DNA from: Butyricicoccus porcorum
GTDB lineage: Bacteria > Bacillota > Clostridia > Oscillospirales > Butyricicoccaceae
DNA length: 64,000 nucleotides
Assembly (NCBI RefSeq): GCF_002157465.1
Contig: NZ_NHOC01000007.1
Coordinates: 140,426-204,425 of the forward strand
Direction of reading: 5' to 3'
The notes under the pieces were generated by a model, which worked only from the letters and a program-made list of their open reading frames with translations, was not told where the DNA came from and did not search any database. The stretch's first letter is position 1, and the number at the start of each line of letters is the position of its first letter. Below are positions 60,853 to 64,000 of the stretch, piece after piece. The position numbers and the translations under genes were made by a program.

Positions 60853-61626
60853 ATGTACGATACACATATGCATACGACGCCGTTTTCTTCTGACAGCCGA
60901 ATGAAAATTGCCGAGGTTCAGCAGTATGTGCGGCAAACTGGAATCGGTGTCGTGCTGACGGAACATATGGATTATGAATTTCCAGAGCCAAAGGTATATG
61001 AATTTGATCCGGAAGCGTACTTTTCCGCATATGCGCCACATCGGAGCGACACGCTTCTCCTCGGTGTGGAGATCGGATTGCAGCGCTTTGTTGAGGGGAA
61101 GAATCAAACGTTGGTTTGTTCCTATCCCTTTGATATGGTGATTGGTTCCATTCATGCTGTATGTGGCAGGGATTTATATGATCCGTCGTATTTTCAGCTT
61201 TTTCCGGACAGGAAAAGCGCTTATACGGCATATCTGGAAGCCATGTATGAAAATGTCAGAAGCTATGATGATTTCGATACCCTGGCACACATCGATTATG
61301 TCAGCCGACACGCGCCATATGAAAATTCTATCCTGCTGTACGAGGAGTTTCCAAATCTGTTTGACAGAATACTGGAATGTCTCGCGGCAAAAGGAAAATC
61401 ACTTGAAATCAATACCCGGCAGTTTGGAGATGGGCGGGCAGTAGCTGCACTTCGTAAGCTGTGCTGTCGGTTTGCTGAGTCGGGTGGGCGTACTGTGACC
61501 ATCGGTTCGGACGCACACGACTGCGGCAGCATAGGGGCGTATCTGAAAGAGGCATACCAGCTGGCCGCAGCGTGCGGGCTGACTCCGGTATATTACAAAG
61601 AGCGACAGGCCTGCATGGCGCTGTGA
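60853..61626 (+). CDS. PHP-domain phosphoesterase (histidinol-phosphatase-like)
   Basis: 257 residues. PHP motifs: YDTHMHTTPFSSDS at the start, TEHMDYE, VIGSIHAV, TLAHIDYVSRH and TIGSDAHDCGSIG. This is the HisK/HisJ histidinol-phosphatase family, but no histidine-biosynthesis genes adjoin and it ends the importer operon one base after dsdA. A pathway-specific phosphatase or phosphodiesterase role is more likely. Start at 60853. Confidence 0.85.
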   Translation: MYDTHMHTTPFSSDSRMKIAEVQQYVRQTGIGVVLTEHMDYEFPEPKVYEFDPEAYFSAYAPHRSDTLLLGVEIGLQRFVEGKNQTLVCSYPFDMVIGSIHAVCGRDLYDPSYFQLFPDRKSAYTAYLEAMYENVRSYDDFDTLAHIDYVSRHAPYENSILLYEEFPNLFDRILECLAAKGKSLEINTRQFGDGRAVAALRKLCCRFAESGGRTVTIGSDAHDCGSIGAYLKEAYQLAAACGLTPVYYKERQACMAL

Positions 61627-61692
61627 CACTGAATGCTTTCAAGGGCAGGTATTCCTTTCATCTCGTGATATTTCATCTTATGATAAATGACA

Positions 61693-61726
61693 CCCGATCT
61701 TCCACGGTATGAAGATCGGGCTTTTT
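61693..61726 (+). terminator. Intrinsic terminator of the importer operon
   Basis: CCCGATCTTC and GAAGATCGGG pair exactly, then CTTTTT. Confidence 0.9.
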
Positions 61727-61764
61727 CATAGATTTTACCTTATTGCCATCTTTTTGTTACGGTG

Positions 61765-61794
61765 TTGTTGTGTACATTGCCGTGTGGATATGAT
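61765..61794 (+). promoter_or_regulatory. Promoter of the NfeD/SPFH unit
   Basis: TTGTTG, 18 bp, TATGAT, about 30 bases before the nfeD start. Confidence 0.6.
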
Positions 61795-61826
61795 ATAGTA
61801 AACAAAGAAGGAGGGTGAGCGATGTG

Positions 61827-62303
61827 ATGCTGATTTCAACTGTGTCACCGGTGTGTTTCTGGCTGGTTGTGATCATCGCCTGTCTGATAATAGAAGCAGT
61901 GACGACACAGCTTGTCACACTCTGGTTTGCGGCCGGTTCCATCGGTGCGCTGCTTGCGGCAAATGCCGGTTTGAGCTGGGCGGGACAGTTTGGAATCTTC
62001 CTTGTCCTGTCGTTCGTGCTTTTGTTGCTGCTTCGTCCGTTGCTGCGCGGGGTTCTGCGCCCGCAGCGGGATAGAACCAATGCAGACCGCATTCTCGGAC
62101 AGGAGGCGGTTGTGGTACAGGCGATTGACAACAGGAATGGCACGGGTCAGATCCGCCTGATGGGTCAGATCTGGACCGCCAGAAGTATCCACAATGAACA
62201 GATTGCAGAAGGAGAAACCGTTGTTGTGCGGGAAATATCCGGCGTAAAGGCAATGGTGGAACACTGTGATGAAAATGGAGGTAATGGATCGTGGTATTTG
62301 TGA
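61827..62303 (+). CDS. NfeD-family membrane protein
   Basis: About 158 residues. Two or three membrane helices (FWLVVIIACLIIEAVTTQLV, FGIFLVLSFVLLLLLRPLL) and a C-terminal OB-fold (LGQEAVVVQAIDNRNGTGQI, IAEGETVVVREISG). Short NfeD proteins partner with SPFH proteins, and the SPFH gene overlaps this one by 13 bases. GGAGG lies at 61810-61814; a GTG at 61824 is an equally good start. Confidence 0.88.
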   Translation: MLISTVSPVCFWLVVIIACLIIEAVTTQLVTLWFAAGSIGALLAANAGLSWAGQFGIFLVLSFVLLLLLRPLLRGVLRPQRDRTNADRILGQEAVVVQAIDNRNGTGQIRLMGQIWTARSIHNEQIAEGETVVVREISGVKAMVEHCDENGGNGSWYL

Positions 62304-63190
62304 TCATTGTTTTGGCACTGATTGTGCTCATCGTACTGGTTTCCAACATCAAGATTGTCCCGCAGGCAAAAGCCTACACCATTGAGCGCCTTGGTTCGTA
62401 TCAGGGCACATGGCAGACCGGCCTGCATTTTAAAATTCCGCTGATTGAAAAGATTGCGCGCAAGGTCACACTCAAAGAACAGGTCGTTGATTTCGAGCCG
62501 CAGCCGGTTATCACGAAGGATAACGTCACGATGCAGATCGATACGGTTGTTTATTTCCAGATTACCGATCCGAAGCTGTTCACCTATGGCGTGGAAAACC
62601 CGATGGCAGCGATTGAAAACCTGACCGCGACGACACTGCGAAATATCATTGGAGATCTCGAACTCGATGAAACGCTGACCTCCCGCGATGTTATCAACAC
62701 CAAGATGCGCACCATTCTGGATGAAGCAACCGATGCATGGGGCATCAAGGTCAACCGTGTCGAGTTGAAAAACATCATTCCGCCGAAGGCAATTCAGGAA
62801 TCGATGGAAAAACAGATGAAGGCGGAGCGTGAACGCCGTGAGGCAATCCTTGTTGCAGAAGGCCAAAAGCAGTCCGCCATTCTTGTCGCACAGGGTGAGA
62901 AGGAGTCTATGGTACTGCGCGCAGATGCAAAGCGCGAAGCACAGATCAAAGAAGCACAGGGTCAGGCAGAGGCGCTGATGACTGTGCAGAAGGCACTGGC
63001 GGATTCCCTCGAGCTTTTGAACAAGGCGGCACCGAATGACCAGGTCATTCGCCTGAAGGCGTTGGAGGCATTTGCAAAAGCCGCAGACGGCAAGGCGACC
63101 AAGATTATCATTCCGTCGGAAATCCAGGGACTTGCAGGGCTTGCAACCTCGCTCCAGGAGGTCTGGAAGACGGAAACTCCGGATAAATAA
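62291..63190 (+). CDS. SPFH/stomatin-type membrane scaffold protein
   Basis: 299 residues. One N-terminal membrane segment, SPFH domain at 20-180 (IVPQAKAYTIERLGSYQGTW, TMQIDTVVYFQITDP, LDEATDAWGIKVNRVELKNI), then a long Ala/Glu/Lys-rich coiled coil. It forms large membrane-bound cages or microdomains with NfeD. GTG start after GGAGG. Confidence 0.92.
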   Translation: MVFVIIVLALIVLIVLVSNIKIVPQAKAYTIERLGSYQGTWQTGLHFKIPLIEKIARKVTLKEQVVDFEPQPVITKDNVTMQIDTVVYFQITDPKLFTYGVENPMAAIENLTATTLRNIIGDLELDETLTSRDVINTKMRTILDEATDAWGIKVNRVELKNIIPPKAIQESMEKQMKAERERREAILVAEGQKQSAILVAQGEKESMVLRADAKREAQIKEAQGQAEALMTVQKALADSLELLNKAAPNDQVIRLKALEAFAKAADGKATKIIIPSEIQGLAGLATSLQEVWKTETPDK

Positions 63191-63204
63191 TCAGATAATG
63201 CAGC

Positions 63205-63240
63205 AGCTCCACCGGACAGATGATCTGGTGGAGCTTTTTT
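63205..63240 (+). terminator. Intrinsic terminator
   Basis: AGCTCCACC and GGTGGAGCT pair around 13 bases, then TTTTTT. Confidence 0.9.
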
Positions 63241-63300
63241 GTACGTATATTTTTTTGGACATACGCATACGCTGTGCACAGGGAATGGAGTGGTGCAGAT

Positions 63301-63921
63301 TTGAGTGGAGTAAAAAAATTCCGTATTACTCTGATTGTCGCAATCTGTGCGGCAATTGGCGTGGCAGCCTTCAGCAGGCTGTATGTAGGAAGGACACTGC
63401 CGGAACACGATCCCGGCACGGCAGAGTTGCAGGAGCATGCAGCTGAGGAAACAGAAGGAGATTCCGGTGAACAGACAGAACTTGTGCTCGGAGAAGAGGT
63501 TTTTCTTTCGGCTGTAGAGGAAGCACTGGGCGGACAGCTGGAAGTGTCCGATTTATCCGCAGAGATCGGTGAAAATGGGGTAGTCCTATTATCCGGTTCT
63601 GTGAATAAGTCTGATGCTGCGGCACTGTTAAAGGAGCAGGATGACAGCATTTCCTCGGCATATCTCTCCGTTCTGGATTTGCTGCCGGATAGCCTGCCGC
63701 TTCAGCTGGAGCTTACATTGTGTGCCGATGGCGGCGCGGTTGCAGTTGTGCCGAAAAGCCTGAAGGTGGCGACGATGGAAATTCCGGATACAGTGGTGGG
63801 GGCAGATGCGTTCAATCAGCTGGAAACGAGCATAAATCGAAGTCTGGCCGGAAAACTCAGCCGGGTGGAATCGATTTCCTCTGCCGACGGAAAATTGACT
63901 GTAACAGGGGCGAAGGCATAA
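63301..63921 (+). CDS. Membrane-anchored protein of unknown function
   Basis: About 206 residues from a TTG at 63301 (MSGVKKFRITLIVAIC), the best start after GGAATGGAG; the frame is open back to 63220 but begins inside the previous terminator. One N-terminal membrane helix, an acidic low-complexity linker (HAAEETEGDSGEQTE), then two similar alpha/beta stretches, probably outside the membrane. I do not recognise a family. Confidence 0.62.
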   Translation: MSGVKKFRITLIVAICAAIGVAAFSRLYVGRTLPEHDPGTAELQEHAAEETEGDSGEQTELVLGEEVFLSAVEEALGGQLEVSDLSAEIGENGVVLLSGSVNKSDAAALLKEQDDSISSAYLSVLDLLPDSLPLQLELTLCADGGAVAVVPKSLKVATMEIPDTVVGADAFNQLETSINRSLAGKLSRVESISSADGKLTVTGAKA

Positions 63922-63925
63922 AGAA

Positions 63926-63951
63926 AACCCGACTGGGAAACCAGTCGGGTT
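63926..63951. terminator. Bidirectional terminator
   Basis: AACCCGACTGG and CCAGTCGGGTT around GAAA; T-rich on both sides, better on the minus strand. Confidence 0.85.
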
Positions 63952-64000
63952 ATTTGCTATGTAAATCAATAACGGCCTGCGCCAACGTAATGCGAAGAAT
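63950..64000 (-). CDS. Possible 3' end of a gene entering from the right edge
   Basis: On the minus strand an open frame enters at the edge and reads ILRITLAQAVIDLHSK then TAA, just before a terminator whose T-run suits that strand. Sixteen residues do not allow identification, and chance is possible. Confidence 0.35.
   Translation of the reverse strand: MLRITLAQAVIDLHSK

Noticed and set aside
60853-61626. Histidine biosynthesis gene hisK
   Set aside because: Family match is real, but it closes the importer/dsdA operon one base after dsdA and no other his gene is present, so no gene symbol was given.
63220-63300. N-terminal extension of the last plus-strand gene
   Set aside because: The extension begins inside the terminator of the SPFH gene and reads as Trp/Phe-rich noise; the TTG at 63301 precedes a sensible membrane anchor.

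Overview
The window looks like chromosome of a Gram-positive, spore-lineage Clostridia member, most likely a gut Oscillospirales-type commensal (lineage is an inference). The reasons are a moderate GC content, GGAGG-type ribosome sites throughout, a CIRCE-controlled groESL, the rqcP-yabP-yabQ-divIC-yabR block typical of endospore-forming Firmicutes, DUF1858 and DUF4364 proteins, and an S-layer-homology protein. I saw no tRNA, rRNA, CRISPR array or prophage.

Layout. 0-3.4 kb: two small genes, a complete IS5-type element that has cut off the start of a KDPG-aldolase gene, and the IclR regulator divergent from it. 3.5-10.7 kb: a GH3 glycosidase, a flavin reductase/DUF1858 pair, and a three-gene LRR / metallopeptidase-VWA / MoxR-type AAA operon. 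10.7-20.4 kb: a TetR regulator, a nickel ECF transporter (nikMN-Q-O), a divergent His-rich CsoR/RcnR-type sensor, and the full urease operon ureABC-I-EFGD behind a leader with two consecutive intrinsic terminators. 20.4-23.4 kb: an MFS carrier, dus, and a DtxR-type regulator. 23.4-30.5 kb: an operon resembling flavin-based extracellular electron transfer loci (SLH protein, NusG-II protein, Gx-type membrane protein, ApbE, two FMN-binding proteins, polyferredoxin) with DtxR-like boxes. 30.7-35.7 kb: a LacI regulator, palindromes and a transposase remnant, a MarR-MATE pair, and a metallophosphoesterase-rubrerythrin-rubredoxin fusion. 36-42.3 kb: rsmJ, a wrecked two-component system, and a VTC/DUF4956/CotH cluster with a frameshift in DUF4956. 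42.6-52.6 kb: housekeeping genes (rqcP-yabPQ-divIC-yabR, an amidohydrolase with a fumarase alpha subunit, hpf, an EamA carrier, DUF4364, a THUMP methyltransferase, groESL). 52.8-61.6 kb: an apparent catabolic operon (PHP hydrolase, MerR regulator, polyamine-type ABC importer, ureohydrolase, D-serine ammonia-lyase, second PHP phosphoesterase). 61.8-64 kb: an NfeD/SPFH pair, a membrane-anchored protein and a window-edge fragment.

How the parts work together. Nitrogen is a theme: nickel uptake and sensing sit beside urease, and the ureohydrolase at 58.5 kb would release urea that this urease can use. The combination of ureohydrolase, D-serine ammonia-lyase and PHP phosphoesterases behind one importer suggests catabolism of a guanidino compound that contains D-serine; lombricine is the known molecule that fits best, offered only as a hypothesis. 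The other strong candidate for new biology is the DtxR-box flavoprotein operon at 23-30 kb. Two tandem-domain FMN proteins, a flavinyl transferase, a polyferredoxin and an S-layer-anchored protein with a degenerate FMN domain suggest an electron route from the membrane to the cell surface.
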